From: Clostridium sp. C2-6-12
GTDB taxonomy: Bacteria > Bacillota > Clostridia > Clostridiales > Clostridiaceae
Direction: 5' to 3'
NCBI RefSeq assembly: GCF_009928485.1
Contig: NZ_JAABNP010000028.1
Location: forward strand, 1-64,000
DNA: 64,000 nucleotides
Notes under the pieces: generated by a model
Database searches by the model: none
The model's input: only the letters and a program-made list of their open reading frames with translations
What the model was told of the DNA's origin: nothing
Shown here: piece by piece, positions 18,616 to 31,370 of the stretch
Position numbering within the stretch: position 1 is the first letter of the stretch
How the letters are laid out: each line of letters opens with the position of its first letter
Position numbers and translations under genes: made by a program

Positions 18616-20280
18616 ATGAAAGTATTGATTACAGCAATTGACTCTAAATTTATTCACAGCAACTTAGCTGTTAGATATTTAAAGAATTTTACAAGGGATC
18701 TTAATTATGAAGCTAAAATAAAAGAACTTACTATAAATGATAGAGAAGAGAGAATATTAGAAGAAATAATTAAAGAGAAACCAGACATTGTTGCATTTTC
18801 AACTTATATTTGGAATGTTGAACTTATTTCAAGGGTAGCTAATTTAATAAAAAGAGTAAATCCAAAGATAGAAATTCTTTATGGTGGACCAGAAGTTTCA
18901 TTTGACTCAAGAAGCTTTTTGAAAAATAATGTGGGAGAATATGTTATTGAAGGTGAGGGGGAAAAAACTTATAGGGATTTTATTTTGTATAAGTTAGGTA
19001 AAATTAAGCTAGAAGAGATTAAGGGGCTTCATTATAAAATAAATGATGTAATTTATTCCAATGAAAAACGTCCACTTATGTCCATGGAGGAAATAGTTTT
19101 TCCATATGAAGAAGACGAAGATCTGAGCAATAAAATAGTATATTATGAAGCATCACGGGGCTGTCCATTTAATTGCCGTTACTGTCTTTCATCTACAAGT
19201 CATGGAGTTAGATTTTTGGATATAGATAGAGTCCTAAATGAGCTAATGTATTTTATAAATAAAGAAGTCAGATTAGTTAAGTTTGTTGATCGTACATTTA
19301 ATTGTAATTCTAAATTTTCTATGGCTATATGGGAATTTTTAATAAACCAAGATACAAATACTCAATTTCATTTTGAAATATCAGCAGATATATTAAATGA
19401 CGAAGAAATAAAACTTTTAGCAAAGGCTCCAAAAGGAAGATTCAGATTTGAAGTTGGAGTACAAACAACAAATGATGAAGTGTTAAAAAATATAAATAGA
19501 TTTGTTAATTTTAGCGATATTAAAGAAAAAGTTTTAGAAATTGAAGCATTAAGAAATATTGATCAGCATTTAGATTTAATAGCAGGACTTCCTGGAGAAG
19601 ATTACGAATCTTTCAAAAAGTCCTTTAATGATATGTATGAAATAAAACCAGAGGAAATACAACTTGGTTTTTTAAAACTGTTAAAAGGTTCTTCTATGAG
19701 AGAAGATGCTGATAAATATGGAATGGAATACTCGCCATATCCACCATATGAAATTTTGAAAACAGATAAACTTTCATATGAAGAGCTGCTAAAGCTTAAA
19801 AAAGTAGAAGAAATGGTAGATAAATATTATAATTCTCAAAAATTTAAGCTTATTATCAAGTATTTTGAAAATAAATTTGATTCTCCGTTTGAGTTTTATT
19901 ATAGCTTAGGAATGTTTTTTGAAAAGCAAGGATACTTCAGTAAGAACATAGGAAATTCTGAATACTATAAGGTATTTTTAGACTTTAATGAGAGTGTTTT
20001 AGAAGAAAGTAATGAATACTTAAAAGAAATTATAAGGTTTAATTACTTAATATTTAATAAGAGACGTGGATTGCCAGAATTTTTAAGAAGTGATATGGAA
20101 AAAGAAGAAGAAAAGAGCATTAAAGAAAAGCTTAAAGAAGAGTATTCATTTAAAGAATATCATTTAGAAAAGTTTGCTATAAGCATAGATAAATATATCA
20201 AAAGTGGAGAGATATTAGAAAAAAAATCATATTATATGTTTAACAATAACAATGAATATGTTTATTTAGAGAATATATAA
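18616..20280 (+). CDS. B12-binding-domain radical SAM protein, DUF4080 type
   Basis: The 554-residue protein has an N-terminal cobalamin-binding-like Rossmann domain (about 1-135, with PDIVAFSTYIWN and EILYGGPEVSFD). A radical SAM core follows, with the cluster motif RGCPFNCRYCLSS near residue 185, then a C-terminal region matching the DUF4080 extension. The cobalamin domain lacks a clear DxHxxG motif, so it may not bind B12 in base-off form. Radical SAM enzymes of this group carry out difficult methylations or methylthiolations, but no substrate is assigned here. It starts at ATG with GAAAGGA upstream and is monocistronic. Confidence 0.85.
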   Translation: MKVLITAIDSKFIHSNLAVRYLKNFTRDLNYEAKIKELTINDREERILEEIIKEKPDIVAFSTYIWNVELISRVANLIKRVNPKIEILYGGPEVSFDSRSFLKNNVGEYVIEGEGEKTYRDFILYKLGKIKLEEIKGLHYKINDVIYSNEKRPLMSMEEIVFPYEEDEDLSNKIVYYEASRGCPFNCRYCLSSTSHGVRFLDIDRVLNELMYFINKEVRLVKFVDRTFNCNSKFSMAIWEFLINQDTNTQFHFEISADILNDEEIKLLAKAPKGRFRFEVGVQTTNDEVLKNINRFVNFSDIKEKVLEIEALRNIDQHLDLIAGLPGEDYESFKKSFNDMYEIKPEEIQLGFLKLLKGSSMREDADKYGMEYSPYPPYEILKTDKLSYEELLKLKKVEEMVDKYYNSQKFKLIIKYFENKFDSPFEFYYSLGMFFEKQGYFSKNIGNSEYYKVFLDFNESVLEESNEYLKEIIRFNYLIFNKRRGLPEFLRSDMEKEEEKSIKEKLKEEYSFKEYHLEKFAISIDKYIKSGEILEKKSYYMFNNNNEYVYLENI

Positions 20281-20395
20281 AATATGTTAGATTCCTTTGC
20301 AAAAAAATGAAGAATAACCTCTGGAGGAGAGTATACTTATTAAATCTTGGGCATATTAATAACGTAATATAATAAGTAAACAAAGGAGGAGAAAT

Positions 20396-20833
20396 ATGGA
20401 TAGTTCAACTATGACCATTTCAACAAAGCAAAAGTTAGAACATAAAGATAATAATGCTATAATAACCAATTCTACATCTGAAACTTTAATAGTATATGGA
20501 CCAAGAAGAGAAACTGATGGAGGAAACTATGATAATTCATGGTATGTTCTTCATCCAGATAAGAGCACTTCGAAAAAATGGCAATGTGATGGCGTTTTTA
20601 TACCAAAGGATAGAAAGCTTATGGAGATAAATGGGGAAATAATCCAAGGTCCAGTGGCTGTAAAGTACAGCAGTTTAATGCCTGTTACAATAATACAAGA
20701 TGGAGATAAATATATAGAAAAGAATGGGCATAATGAGGGTGTATTTAGATCTGAAGAAATAGATTGGGATGTACCTGATTTTAGTGCTGAATATTGTCAA
20801 AATATAAGCATGGAAAAGTATCAAATTCCTTAA
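20396..20833 (+). CDS. Hypothetical protein, beta-rich
   Basis: The 145-residue product has no signal peptide or membrane helix and looks rich in beta strands (NNAIITNSTSETLIVYGPR, GNYDNSWYVLHPDK, VAVKYSSLMPVTIIQDGDKY). It has an excellent AGGAGG 7 nt before the ATG. I do not recognise the family. It lies between a radical SAM gene and convergent spore-coat genes, with no operon partner. A role in sporulation or stress is possible but unsupported. Confidence 0.6.
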   Translation: MDSSTMTISTKQKLEHKDNNAIITNSTSETLIVYGPRRETDGGNYDNSWYVLHPDKSTSKKWQCDGVFIPKDRKLMEINGEIIQGPVAVKYSSLMPVTIIQDGDKYIEKNGHNEGVFRSEEIDWDVPDFSAEYCQNISMEKYQIP

Positions 20834-21019
20834 TAGCTAATTAAACTTAATTTTTATACCTAAAATCATTTATAAAAATAACTATCATAATTATTTTAAG
20901 TTTTGTAAAGCATAATATGATGACTTTATATTATTTTTGAATAAATAACTCAGTTTATAGTTTGATTTTAACTTTATAATTATTAGTTTTCTATATATTT
21001 CAAAAATACATAATTGCTA

Positions 21020-21307
21020 TTAAGTTAAATCTTGAGAATTTTCATATTCTTCTTGAAGTTGTTCCATAGGTTGTTCTTGCGCAGGATACCAACCTCTGTC
21101 TATAACTATATCAGACAGATCAAAGTGTTCTGTTATAGATTTGTCTAATTGTTGTTTTAGCATTGTTCTTAATTCAGGATTAACAGCTTCTGCTACAGCA
21201 GCAGATAAAGAAGTTGCACCAAACTTTGAATCCTTTATCATGTCTAATGCAATATCTTTATCGTTTAGTTTATTGTCATTTCCAAGTAAAGCATCTAAAA
21301 AAGACAT
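21020..21307 (-). CDS. CotF-like small spore coat protein (copy 2)
   Basis: This 95-residue helical protein matches the spore coat F family: the LNDKDIALDMIKDSK helix, then a helix around NPELRTMLKQQLDKSITEHFDLSD and a short tail with RGWYPAQEQP. It is a paralogue of the product at 21597-21866, which has the same LTEKDIALDLMTSSK and INKGWYNAHETP segments. It is the last of four genes in one minus-strand operon and has a GGAAGAGAG site before its ATG. Such proteins are assembled into the outer spore layers in bacilli; mother-cell expression is inferred. Confidence 0.8.
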   Translation of the reverse strand: MSFLDALLGNDNKLNDKDIALDMIKDSKFGATSLSAAVAEAVNPELRTMLKQQLDKSITEHFDLSDIVIDRGWYPAQEQPMEQLQEEYENSQDLT

Positions 21308-21322
21308 ACTATCACTCTCTTC

Positions 21323-21538
21323 CTATTCTATATTTGTATTATTTTCAATAAAAGTTTGCATTAAATTTATATTTTCTTTTTTACTTTCTAAACATTTCTC
21401 GGCAAAACTTTTTAATTCATCATCTTCTACCATAGGAATGCTTGCTTGAATTTTCTTTATACCAATAATATTAGTATCCATAAGCTCTCTTAATTCAAGG
21501 ATTTCATGTGGTGTTAGAGTAGTAGTATTATTATTCAT
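21323..21538 (-). CDS. Small helical spore-coat partner protein (copy 2)
   Basis: The 71-residue helical protein begins with LTPHEILELRELMDTNIIGIKK and ends with a second helix rich in lysine and glutamate. It is clearly a paralogue of the product at 21883-22080 (LTPHETLEVRELISQEMLGIKK). Genes of this type usually stand next to CotF-like coat genes in clostridia, as here, with a 15-nt gap. GGAGGTG precedes the ATG. The pairing suggests the two helical proteins form one coat subcomplex, which is inference. Confidence 0.7.
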   Translation of the reverse strand: MNNNTTTLTPHEILELRELMDTNIIGIKKIQASIPMVEDDELKSFAEKCLESKKENINLMQTFIENNTNIE

Positions 21539-21596
21539 AAATTCACCTCCAAGGGTTATAAAATAAGATTAATATAGTTTACGTAGTATAATTTAT

Positions 21597-21866
21597 TTAT
21601 TGAGTAATTTCATTAATACATGATAAATCTTGTTGAAGTTGCTTGTCGGGAGTTTCATGGGCATTATACCAACCCTTATTAATTGAGATGTCAGAGAGTC
21701 TGTGATGTGAATTAACACATGCAGTTAGTTCATTCATAAGGGTGTTTCTTAGCTCTGAATTCGTTGTTTCTGTTAAGACTTTTGTTAATGTTGTTATTTC
21801 AGATTTTGAACTTGTCATTAAATCAAGCGCAATATCTTTTTCTGTTAATTGATTATTTTGAGGCAT
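21597..21866 (-). CDS. CotF-like small spore coat protein (copy 1)
   Basis: The 89-residue protein shares with its paralogue at 21020-21307 an N-terminal LTEKDIALDLMTSSK helix, a central SELRNTLMNELTACVNSHHRLSD helix and the aromatic INKGWYNAHETP segment. It is the second gene of the operon, 16 nt after the first, and has AGGAGG 8 nt before its ATG. Family membership points to the spore coat or exosporium. The two CotF-like copies have diverged a good deal, so the duplication is not recent. Confidence 0.8.
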   Translation of the reverse strand: MPQNNQLTEKDIALDLMTSSKSEITTLTKVLTETTNSELRNTLMNELTACVNSHHRLSDISINKGWYNAHETPDKQLQQDLSCINEITQ

Positions 21867-21882
21867 ATGACATTCCTCCTTT

Positions 21883-22080
21883 CTATAATGTTTTTAATGC
21901 AGATTGTATATTTTTTAGAGTAGCTTTCTTAGAAGATAAGGTATCTTGCATATAATTTTTTAAATCTTGATCATTTACCATATTTATGCTAGCACTTACT
22001 TTTTTTATACCTAACATTTCTTGACTTATAAGCTCACGAACTTCAAGAGTTTCATGTGGTGTTAATCCCATATTACTCAT
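21883..22080 (-). CDS. Small helical spore-coat partner protein (copy 1)
   Basis: The 65-residue product opens the four-gene coat operon. It has the GLTPHETLEVRELISQEML helix and a second helix ending KATLKNIQSALKTL. The frame can be extended to a GTG at 22089, but that codon lies inside the AGGAGGTG ribosome site (22087-22094), so the ATG at 22080 is the start. It is a paralogue of the product at 21323-21538. Its own promoter must lie in 22081-22484, which also serves the divergent V-ATPase operon. Confidence 0.7.
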   Translation of the reverse strand: MSNMGLTPHETLEVRELISQEMLGIKKVSASINMVNDQDLKNYMQDTLSSKKATLKNIQSALKTL

Positions 22081-22377
22081 ACATATCACCTCCTAACTGT
22101 AATAGTATTGCACAAAAAAAAGTATAGATGTGTGGCAAATTAAGCCATATATTCAAAAGAAGTACTATGAGAGCATGTGTTTTTGAATCTACTCTTCTAT
22201 TGTTGCTTAATGCAAATATGATTTTGAAATATATATGATAAATTGTGAGCAAAATAAGATTTTTACTATTTGTTGAGTAATGATTAATTAATATGTTTAT
22301 TTCAAGGTCGGAAAATTATGTTTAGGTTTACTAGAAAAATATTGTTGTTAAATAAATTGTAAAAAAAGTATAAATAA

Positions 22378-22406
22378 TTGAAAAAGTGGTATATTCCGTG
22401 TATAAT
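22378..22406 (+). promoter_or_regulatory. Promoter of the V-type ATPase operon
   Basis: TTGAAA (22378-22383) and TATAAT (22401-22406) are 17 bp apart, about 80 nt before the first gene. The rest of the 404-bp divergent region (22081-22484) shows no other feature. Confidence 0.75.
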
Positions 22407-22484
22407 AAACCTTATGAAGTAATCAATACCATATATAAAAACTGAAAAATTATTTAGCTTAATTGACATATAGGAGGTGATCTT

Positions 22485-22797
22485 GTGGCATTAAAAGCAA
22501 TTGAAGAAATTAAGAACTCCGAAATAAAAGCAGAAGAAATAGTAAAAGAAGCAACAACCGCTGCAAAAGAAATGATTCAAAAATCAACAGTAGACGCACA
22601 AAAAAAATATGAAGACATTTTACTTAAAGCTAAAGAAAAGGCAGAAAACATTATTAATAAAGCTATTGAAAGTGGTAATAAAGAAGCTAAGCCTATTTTG
22701 GATAAGGGTGAAAAGGAAGCAAAGGAAATTAGAAATATATCTGAAAAGAAAATAAATCAAGCTGTAAATTTAGTGGTTGAAAGGATAGTGGGAATTC

Positions 22798-22811
<14 letters not shown>
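22485..22811 (+). CDS. V-type ATPase subunit H/G (stalk coiled coil)
   Basis: The 108-residue protein is almost entirely a charged coiled coil (repeated KAEEIVKEA-like heptads), as in the peripheral-stalk G/H subunit of bacterial and archaeal V/A-ATPases. It should pair with subunit E to link the headpiece to subunit I. It is the first gene of the operon. The start is GTG at 22485, with TAGGAGGTGA ending 4 nt upstream. Its last 14 nt overlap the subunit I gene. Confidence 0.85.
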
Positions 22812-25252
<2,441 letters not shown>

Positions 25253-25270
25253 GAATAGGATGTGAAAATA

Positions 25271-25858
25271 ATGGCTAGTATAAATAATTTAACTTCTAAG
25301 ATTATTAAAGATGCAGAAGATAAGAAGGAAGTTATACTATCAGAGGCTGAAAAGGAAAGTAAGAAAATATTTAACAAAAAAGTAGAAGAAGCAAAAGCAG
25401 CTGAAAAGATTATTATAGAAAAAGCTGAAAGAGAAGCTGGTTCAAGAAAGGAAAGAATAATTTCAAATGCACACCTTAAAAGTAGAAATGAGAAATTAAA
25501 AGCAAAGCAGGAGATTATAAGCGAAGTATTTGAAGAAGCCATAAAATCTCTTTGCAATTTGAGGGAAGAAGATTTTGTTGACTTTGTTAAAAAATTTACT
25601 TTGAATAGCAGAATTACAGGAGAACAAAAAATTATTTTAAATAATGAAGGGAAAAAAATTATTTCTAATGAGATATTATCTGAAATAAATGAAGAGCTTA
25701 AACCAAAAGCAAGTATAATTTTTAGTGAAGAAACTAGAAATTTTAAAGGTGGATTTATCTTAGAGAAAGATGGTATTGAAATAAATAATACTTTTGAAGC
25801 TTTGGTTAATTCTCTAAAGGATGATTTAAGCCTGGAAGTTGCAAGAGATCTTTTTTAG
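25271..25858 (+). CDS. V-type ATPase subunit E (peripheral stalk)
   Basis: This 195-residue protein has an N-terminal coiled coil (about 1-95, very rich in Lys, Glu and Ala) and a globular C-terminal domain with the family-like FKGGFILEKDGIEINNTFEALV ending. It forms the peripheral stalk with H/G. A GTG at 25262 is in frame but lies directly behind the AGGA site; the ATG at 25271, 10 nt away, is the better start. It sits between K and C in the standard order. Confidence 0.9.
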   Translation: MASINNLTSKIIKDAEDKKEVILSEAEKESKKIFNKKVEEAKAAEKIIIEKAEREAGSRKERIISNAHLKSRNEKLKAKQEIISEVFEEAIKSLCNLREEDFVDFVKKFTLNSRITGEQKIILNNEGKKIISNEILSEINEELKPKASIIFSEETRNFKGGFILEKDGIEINNTFEALVNSLKDDLSLEVARDLF

Positions 25859-25874
25859 TTAAGGAGGTTAACTA

Positions 25875-26876
25875 ATGGATAAAATGATATTTAATCAGGT
25901 TATACCAAGAATCAGAGTATATGAAACAAAACTCCTTGATAAATCAAAATTGGATAGGATGATAGAGTCAAGTTCTGCTGAAGAAGCTTTGAAGGTACTT
26001 CAGGAAACTGAGTATGGAAGTCTTGTTTCCAGTATTAAAAGAGCAGATGAGTATGAGATTATATTAAGTGAAGTGTTAAATAGATTATTTAACTTAATGT
26101 ATGAAATAAGTCCCGTAAAAGCTCTTGTTGATTTAATGAGTATTAAATATGATTACCAAAATATAAAAGTGATTTTAAAAGGAATATTTCTTAAAGAAGA
26201 TTTATCACATTTAATAATATCTGTTGGAAGTCTAAATACTTTAAAGTTGAAAGAATTAATAGAAAATAAAGATTTAAGTGATTTTCCGGAAGTGATAAGA
26301 GAGGGGATAAATGAGTCCATATCTACCTTTGAAACTACAAAAGATCCTCAAACAATTGATATTATATTAGATAAATATATGTTTAAATCATTACTACATA
26401 TTAAAGATGAAATAAAAGATTCTTTTATAAATAAATATGTAACAGCATTAATTGATTCTACAAATTTAAAAACACTTTTAAGAGTAAAAAAACAAAATAA
26501 AGATAGAGAATTTTTAGATTCTGTTATCATTGAAGGCGGTCTCATAGATAAAGATAAAATACTAAGTATGCTTAATGACGATGCCGAAAATATATATGGG
26601 AAAATTTCCACTAGCAGTTATTCAGAATTTATTAAAAGCGGTCTAGAGTATTATTCTAAAACTGGTTCAGTTAGCCTATTAGAAAAATTAATTGACAATT
26701 ATATAATGCACCTAATGAAGGATGCAAAAATAATTCCTTTTGGTGTAGAGCCATTACTTGCTTATATTTATGCTAAGGAAACAGAAATAAAGATTATAAG
26801 AATTATAATGGTTAGTAAAATCAATAATATTTCTGGAGAATTAGTTAGAGAAAGGCTGCGTGATATTTATGTTTAA
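25875..26876 (+). CDS. V-type ATPase subunit C (central stalk socket)
   Basis: The 333-residue protein is the C/AC39 subunit, a helical funnel that joins the central shaft to the K ring. Typical are the N-terminal [19 protein letters not shown], the central [20 protein letters not shown], and the C-terminal [28 protein letters not shown] precedes the ATG. Its stop overlaps the start of subunit F, so translation of the two is probably coupled. Confidence 0.95.
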   Translation: MDKMIFNQVIPRIRVYETKLLDKSKLDRMIESSSAEEALKVLQETEYGSLVSSIKRADEYEIILSEVLNRLFNLMYEISPVKALVDLMSIKYDYQNIKVILKGIFLKEDLSHLIISVGSLNTLKLKELIENKDLSDFPEVIREGINESISTFETTKDPQTIDIILDKYMFKSLLHIKDEIKDSFINKYVTALIDSTNLKTLLRVKKQNKDREFLDSVIIEGGLIDKDKILSMLNDDAENIYGKISTSSYSEFIKSGLEYYSKTGSVSLLEKLIDNYIMHLMKDAKIIPFGVEPLLAYIYAKETEIKIIRIIMVSKINNISGELVRERLRDIYV

Positions 26877-27186
26877 GAAAATAGGTGTAGTTGGAGATAA
26901 AGATTCAGTTTTAGCCTTTAAAGCTTTAGGAATAGATGTGTTTCCAGTTAATCACAGTGACGAAGCAAGAAAGACAATAGATAAATTAGCTATGAATGAC
27001 TATGCAGTTATATTTGTTACTGAACAGGTAGCTCAAGGAATAGAGGAAACTATAGAAAGATATACAAAACAAATGCTTCCTGCTGTAATACTAATTCCAA
27101 GCAATCAAGGAAGCTTAAATATCGGGATGCAAAGAATTAATGATAATGTAGAAAAAGCTGTAGGCGTTAATATTTTGGGCAATTAA
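26869..27186 (+). CDS. V-type ATPase subunit F
   Basis: The 105-residue protein is the small Rossmann-like F subunit of the central shaft: [20 protein letters not shown] at the start, [12 protein letters not shown] in the middle and [12 protein letters not shown] near the end. I chose the ATG at 26869 because family members start a few residues before KIGVVGD; an upstream GTG at 26860 is nearer to the AAAGG at 26851 and cannot be excluded. It overlaps subunit C by 8 nt. A 123-nt gap with a repeat element separates it from subunit A. Confidence 0.9.
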   Translation: MFKKIGVVGDKDSVLAFKALGIDVFPVNHSDEARKTIDKLAMNDYAVIFVTEQVAQGIEETIERYTKQMLPAVILIPSNQGSLNIGMQRINDNVEKAVGVNILGN

Positions 27187-27293
27187 CAATGAAGAATAAA
27201 ATTCCTTAAAGGAATTTTTGTAATATATTTAAAGGAAACCAAAGGTTTGCATTCATAGTTGTTAACTGTTAATTGTCAATTGTTAACTGAAAG
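27187..27293. repeat. Small interspersed repeat inside the ATPase operon
   Basis: The gap between the F and A genes holds two short hairpins (AAATTCCTT/AAGGAATTT near 27198-27217 and AAACC/GGTTT near 27236-27246). Its ends are inverted: CAATTAACA around 27180 and TGTTAATTG around 27267. The right end resembles sequence just upstream of the pseudouridine synthase start (10554-10588) and, more weakly, of the MetH-activation gene (32880-32900). It looks like a small non-coding repeat family that ends just before ribosome sites. Confidence 0.45.
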
Positions 27294-27309
27294 AAAGGTG
27301 GTTGAGAAG

Positions 27310-29088
27310 TTGAAGACCGGAAAGATAATTAAAGTTTCAGGACCTTTAGTAGTTGCAGAAGGTATGGAAGAAGCAAATATATATGATGTTTGTAAGGTTG
27401 GACAAAATGGACTTATAGGTGAAATTATTGAAATGAGGGGAGATAAGGCATCCATTCAGGTTTATGAAGAAACATCAGGAATAGGACCTGGAGATCCAGT
27501 TGTAACTACTGGTGAGCCATTAAGTGTAGAGCTTGGCCCGGGGCTTATAGAAGCAATGTTCGATGGAATACAAAGACCATTAAATGCTTTTATGGAGGCA
27601 GCTAAATCAAACTTCTTAAAAAAGGGGATTTCGGTTCCATCATTAAATAGAGATAAAAAATGGAAATTTAATAGTATTGTTAAAGCAGGAGATAAAGTAA
27701 CAGCTGGAGATATTATTGGAGTAGTTCAGGAAACACCAGTTGTTGAACATAAAATTATGATACCAATTGGTATTGAAGGCAAGGTTAAAAAAATTAAGGA
27801 TGGAGAATTTACTGTTACGGATACAGTTTGTATTATTGAAACATCAAATGGTGAAAATGAAGTAACCTTAATGCAAAAATGGCCAGTAAGAAAAGGCAGG
27901 CCTTATACTGCTAAGATTAATCCAGTTGAACCAATGCTTACAGGGCAGAGAGTTATAGATACATTTTTTCCAGTAGCTAAAGGAGGAGCGGCTGCAATTC
28001 CTGGTCCATTTGGAGCAGGTAAGACAGTTACTCAGCATCAAATAGCTAAGTGGGGAGATACTGAAATAGTTGTTTATGTTGGCTGCGGAGAACGTGGTAA
28101 CGAAATGACAGACGTTTTAAATGAATTTCCAGAGCTTATTGATCCCAAAACTGGAGAAAGTTTAATGAAGAGAACGGTTCTTATAGCTAATACTTCAAAT
28201 ATGCCAGTTGCAGCAAGAGAAGCTTCAATATATACAGGGATTACTATAGCTGAATATTTTAGAGATATGGGGTACTCAGTATCCATTATGGCTGACTCAA
28301 CATCAAGATGGGCAGAAGCTTTGAGAGAAATGTCTGGAAGACTTGAAGAAATGCCGGGAGATGAAGGATATCCAGCATATTTAGGTTCAAGACTTGCTGA
28401 ATATTATGAAAGAGCTGGAATGGTTAAATGTCTAGGTGATGGAGAAAGAATTGGATCAATTACTGCAATTGGTGCTGTATCACCTCCAGGAGGAGATATT
28501 TCAGAGCCAGTTTCACAATCTACTCTTAGAATAGTTAAAGTATTCTGGGGATTAGATGCTGGTCTTGCTTATCAAAGACATTTTCCAGCAATTAACTGGT
28601 TAAGCTCATATTCATTATATGAAGGTACTGTTGACAAGTGGATGAATGAAAATGTAGCAGAAGATTTTGGAAAGCTTAGAATAGAAGCAATGACTTTACT
28701 TCAAGAGGAAGCAAGTCTTCAGGAAATTGTACGACTTGTTGGTATTGATGCTCTTTCAGAAAAGGACAGGTTAAAGCTTGAAGTAGCTAAATCTATTAGA
28801 GAAGATTATTTACAACAAAACAGTTTCCATGATGTTGATACCTATACTTCCTTAAATAAACAATATAAAATGTTAAAGCTTATTATTGAATTTAAGAGGG
28901 AAGCTGAAAGAGCATTAGGAGAAGGTGTTTATCTAAGCAGCATATTAAATCTTGAAGATATAAAAGATAGAATTGCAAGAAGTAAATATATAGATGAAAA
29001 AGATATAAAGAAGATAGATGAAATTTCTGTGGACTTAAAGTCTGCAATTGAAGAGCTTATAAACGAAGGAGGGTCATTAAATGATTAA
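27310..29088 (+). CDS. V-type ATPase catalytic subunit A
   Basis: The 592-residue subunit hydrolyses ATP. It shows the P-loop [10 protein letters not shown], the catalytic-site GCGERGNE segment, and the extra bulge domain of about 90 residues before the P-loop that marks V/A-type A subunits. The frame is open back to 27259 across the repeat, but AGGTGG at 27296-27301 sits 8 nt before a TTG at 27310, giving the family N-terminus [13 protein letters not shown]. Its stop overlaps the start of B by 8 nt. The upstream repeat makes its relative expression worth noting. Confidence 0.95.
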   Translation: MKTGKIIKVSGPLVVAEGMEEANIYDVCKVGQNGLIGEIIEMRGDKASIQVYEETSGIGPGDPVVTTGEPLSVELGPGLIEAMFDGIQRPLNAFMEAAKSNFLKKGISVPSLNRDKKWKFNSIVKAGDKVTAGDIIGVVQETPVVEHKIMIPIGIEGKVKKIKDGEFTVTDTVCIIETSNGENEVTLMQKWPVRKGRPYTAKINPVEPMLTGQRVIDTFFPVAKGGAAAIPGPFGAGKTVTQHQIAKWGDTEIVVYVGCGERGNEMTDVLNEFPELIDPKTGESLMKRTVLIANTSNMPVAAREASIYTGITIAEYFRDMGYSVSIMADSTSRWAEALREMSGRLEEMPGDEGYPAYLGSRLAEYYERAGMVKCLGDGERIGSITAIGAVSPPGGDISEPVSQSTLRIVKVFWGLDAGLAYQRHFPAINWLSSYSLYEGTVDKWMNENVAEDFGKLRIEAMTLLQEEASLQEIVRLVGIDALSEKDRLKLEVAKSIREDYLQQNSFHDVDTYTSLNKQYKMLKLIIEFKREAERALGEGVYLSSILNLEDIKDRIARSKYIDEKDIKKIDEISVDLKSAIEELINEGGSLND

Positions 29089-30460
29089 AGAATACAAGAC
29101 AGTAACAGAAGTTGTTGGCCCTTTGATGGTAGTTGAAGGTGTTGAAGGCGTTAAATATGATGAATTAGTAGAAATAGAACTTCAAACTGGAGAAAGACGA
29201 AGAGGTAAAGTTCTTGAAATAAATGGCTCAAAGGCTATGGTGCAAATTTTTGAAGGCTCTGCAGGTATTAATTTAAAGAATACAAAAGTCAAATTTTTAG
29301 GCAAACCACTTGAAATTGGTGTGTCTGAAGATATGTTAGGAAGAGTTTTTGATGGTATGGGAAGATCTAAAGACAATGGCCCTGATATAATACCTGAAAA
29401 AAGATTAGATATAAATGGTGAAGCTATTAATCCTGTAGCTAGAGATTATCCCTCAGAATTTATTCAAACAGGAGTTTCTGCTATTGATGGTCTTAATACC
29501 TTAGTAAGAGGCCAAAAGTTACCTGTTTTCTCAGGAGCAGGACTTCCACATGCGGCTCTTGCAGCACAAATAGCAAGACAAGCTAAAGTTTTAAATTCAG
29601 ATTTTAAATTTGCCGTTGTTTTTGCAGCTATAGGTATTACCTTTGAAGAAGCTCAATTTTTCGTAGATGAATTTAAGGAAACAGGAGCTATAGATAGATC
29701 AGTTTTATTTATGAATCTTGCATCTGATCCTGCCATTGAAAGAATAGCAACCCCAAGAATGGCGCTTACAACTGCAGAATATTTAGCATACGAACTTGGA
29801 ATGCATGTGCTTGTTATAATGACAGATATAACAAATTACGCAGAAGCTTTAAGAGAAATTTCAGCAGCAAGAAAAGAAGTTCCAGGAAGGCGTGGATATC
29901 CAGGATACTTATATACTGACCTTTCAACTTTATATGAAAGAGCAGGAAGAATTAGAGGAAAAGCTGGCTCAATTACTCAAATTCCAATACTGACAATGCC
30001 TGAAGACGATAAAACTCACCCTATTCCAGATTTGACTGGATACATTACAGAAGGTCAGATAATACTTTCAAGAGAATTATATAAGAAGGGTGTTACACCA
30101 CCTATAGATGTACTTCCATCCCTTTCGAGACTTAAAGATAAAGGGATTGGAAAAGGTAAGACAAGGGAAGATCATGCAGATACTATGAATCAGTTATTTT
30201 CAGCATACTCTCAAGGTAAACAGGCAAAAGAACTATCAGCTATACTTGGAGAATCAGCTTTAAGTGATACGGATAAAAAGCTTGCTAGATTTGCAGAAGC
30301 TTTTGAAGAAAAATATGTATCACAAGGATTTGATGCTAATAGAACAATTGAAGAAACTTTAAATTTGGGATGGGAATTATTAAAGATGATCCCAAGATCA
30401 GAGCTTAAGAGAATTAGAGATGAATACCTTGAAAAATATATGCCAAGAGAGGAAGCGTAG
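29081..30460 (+). CDS. V-type ATPase regulatory subunit B
   Basis: The 459-residue subunit alternates with A in the hexamer. The position of the P-loop reads [19 protein letters not shown], without the GKT lysine, which is normal for the non-catalytic B subunit. Other hallmarks are the [16 protein letters not shown] and [25 protein letters not shown] segments. GAAGGAGGG lies before the ATG, and the gene overlaps the end of A. Length is standard. Confidence 0.97.
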   Translation: MIKEYKTVTEVVGPLMVVEGVEGVKYDELVEIELQTGERRRGKVLEINGSKAMVQIFEGSAGINLKNTKVKFLGKPLEIGVSEDMLGRVFDGMGRSKDNGPDIIPEKRLDINGEAINPVARDYPSEFIQTGVSAIDGLNTLVRGQKLPVFSGAGLPHAALAAQIARQAKVLNSDFKFAVVFAAIGITFEEAQFFVDEFKETGAIDRSVLFMNLASDPAIERIATPRMALTTAEYLAYELGMHVLVIMTDITNYAEALREISAARKEVPGRRGYPGYLYTDLSTLYERAGRIRGKAGSITQIPILTMPEDDKTHPIPDLTGYITEGQIILSRELYKKGVTPPIDVLPSLSRLKDKGIGKGKTREDHADTMNQLFSAYSQGKQAKELSAILGESALSDTDKKLARFAEAFEEKYVSQGFDANRTIEETLNLGWELLKMIPRSELKRIRDEYLEKYMPREEA

Positions 30461-30463
30461 CTT

Positions 30464-31105
30464 ATGGCAAAGTTAAATGTCAATCCTACCAGGATGGAAC
30501 TCTCTAAGCTAAAAAAAACCTTAGCAACGTCAACTAGAAGTCATAAACTTTTAAAGGATAAGCAGGATGAATTAATGAGGCAGTTTATTATTCTTGTTAA
30601 AGAAAACAATAAACTTAGAAAAGAAGTAGAAGAAAAACTTCAAAGTTCATTAAAAGATTTTGTTATGGCAAGAGCTGTAATGAGTTCAGAGTTTTTAGAA
30701 GAAGCAATTGCTTATCCCAAAGAACATATTTCAGTGGAAGTTGCAGAAAAAAATATAATGAGCGTATCTGTTCCGGTAATGAACTTTAAAAGACAGCTTG
30801 AGGGAGATGAAGGGAGTATATATCCTTATGGATTTGCTAACACTTCTTCTGAACTTGATGATACACTTTCTAAGCTTTATGGAATTCTTCCACAGCTTTT
30901 AAAGCTTGCCGAAGTAGAAAAAGCTTGTCAGCTTATGGCTGATGAAATTGAAAAGACTAGAAGAAGAGTTAATGCTCTTGAATATAGAACTATTCCAGAT
31001 TTAGAAGAAACCATAAAATACATTAGAATGAGATTAGATGAAAATGAAAGAGCTTCTATAACAAGATTAATGAAGGTCAAAAGCATGATTGAACAAAGAG
31101 GTTAA
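30464..31105 (+). CDS. V-type ATPase subunit D (central shaft)
   Basis: The 213-residue protein is a long antiparallel coiled coil, the rotor shaft: [16 protein letters not shown] at the start, and [25 protein letters not shown] near the C-terminus as in all D subunits. It is the last gene of the operon, 3 nt after B, and a terminator follows 28 nt after its stop. Confidence 0.95.
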   Translation: MAKLNVNPTRMELSKLKKTLATSTRSHKLLKDKQDELMRQFIILVKENNKLRKEVEEKLQSSLKDFVMARAVMSSEFLEEAIAYPKEHISVEVAEKNIMSVSVPVMNFKRQLEGDEGSIYPYGFANTSSELDDTLSKLYGILPQLLKLAEVEKACQLMADEIEKTRRRVNALEYRTIPDLEETIKYIRMRLDENERASITRLMKVKSMIEQRG

Positions 31106-31132
31106 GTTATTAATCAATTAGATGAAATAATA

Positions 31133-31176
31133 ATAGACCAGTTAGGATATAATTTATATCTCTGGTCTATTTTTAA
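31133..31176 (+). terminator. Terminator of the V-type ATPase operon
   Basis: ATAGACCAG (31133-31141) pairs with CTGGTCTAT (31162-31170), followed by a T run. Confidence 0.9.
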
Positions 31177-31266
31177 TGTATATCAAAAATATTGTTATAG
31201 ATTTATTAGTTCAAATGATTTTATGATGGCATTATATTTTGTGTTCTAAGCTTAATAATTTTGTAA

Positions 31267-31295
31267 TTGATATAAAATATCTTTAATAGTATAAT
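31267..31295 (+). promoter_or_regulatory. Promoter of the TagO/WecA-type gene
   Basis: TTGATA (31267-31272) and TATAAT (31290-31295) are separated by 17 bp, about 75 nt before the start codon. Confidence 0.7.
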
Positions 31296-31370
31296 CTAAT
31301 AGTGAGTTAATCGAAGTGGAAGACTTGGATATAATTTACTGAAATAGACTGAATAAACTAAGGAGCAGGA

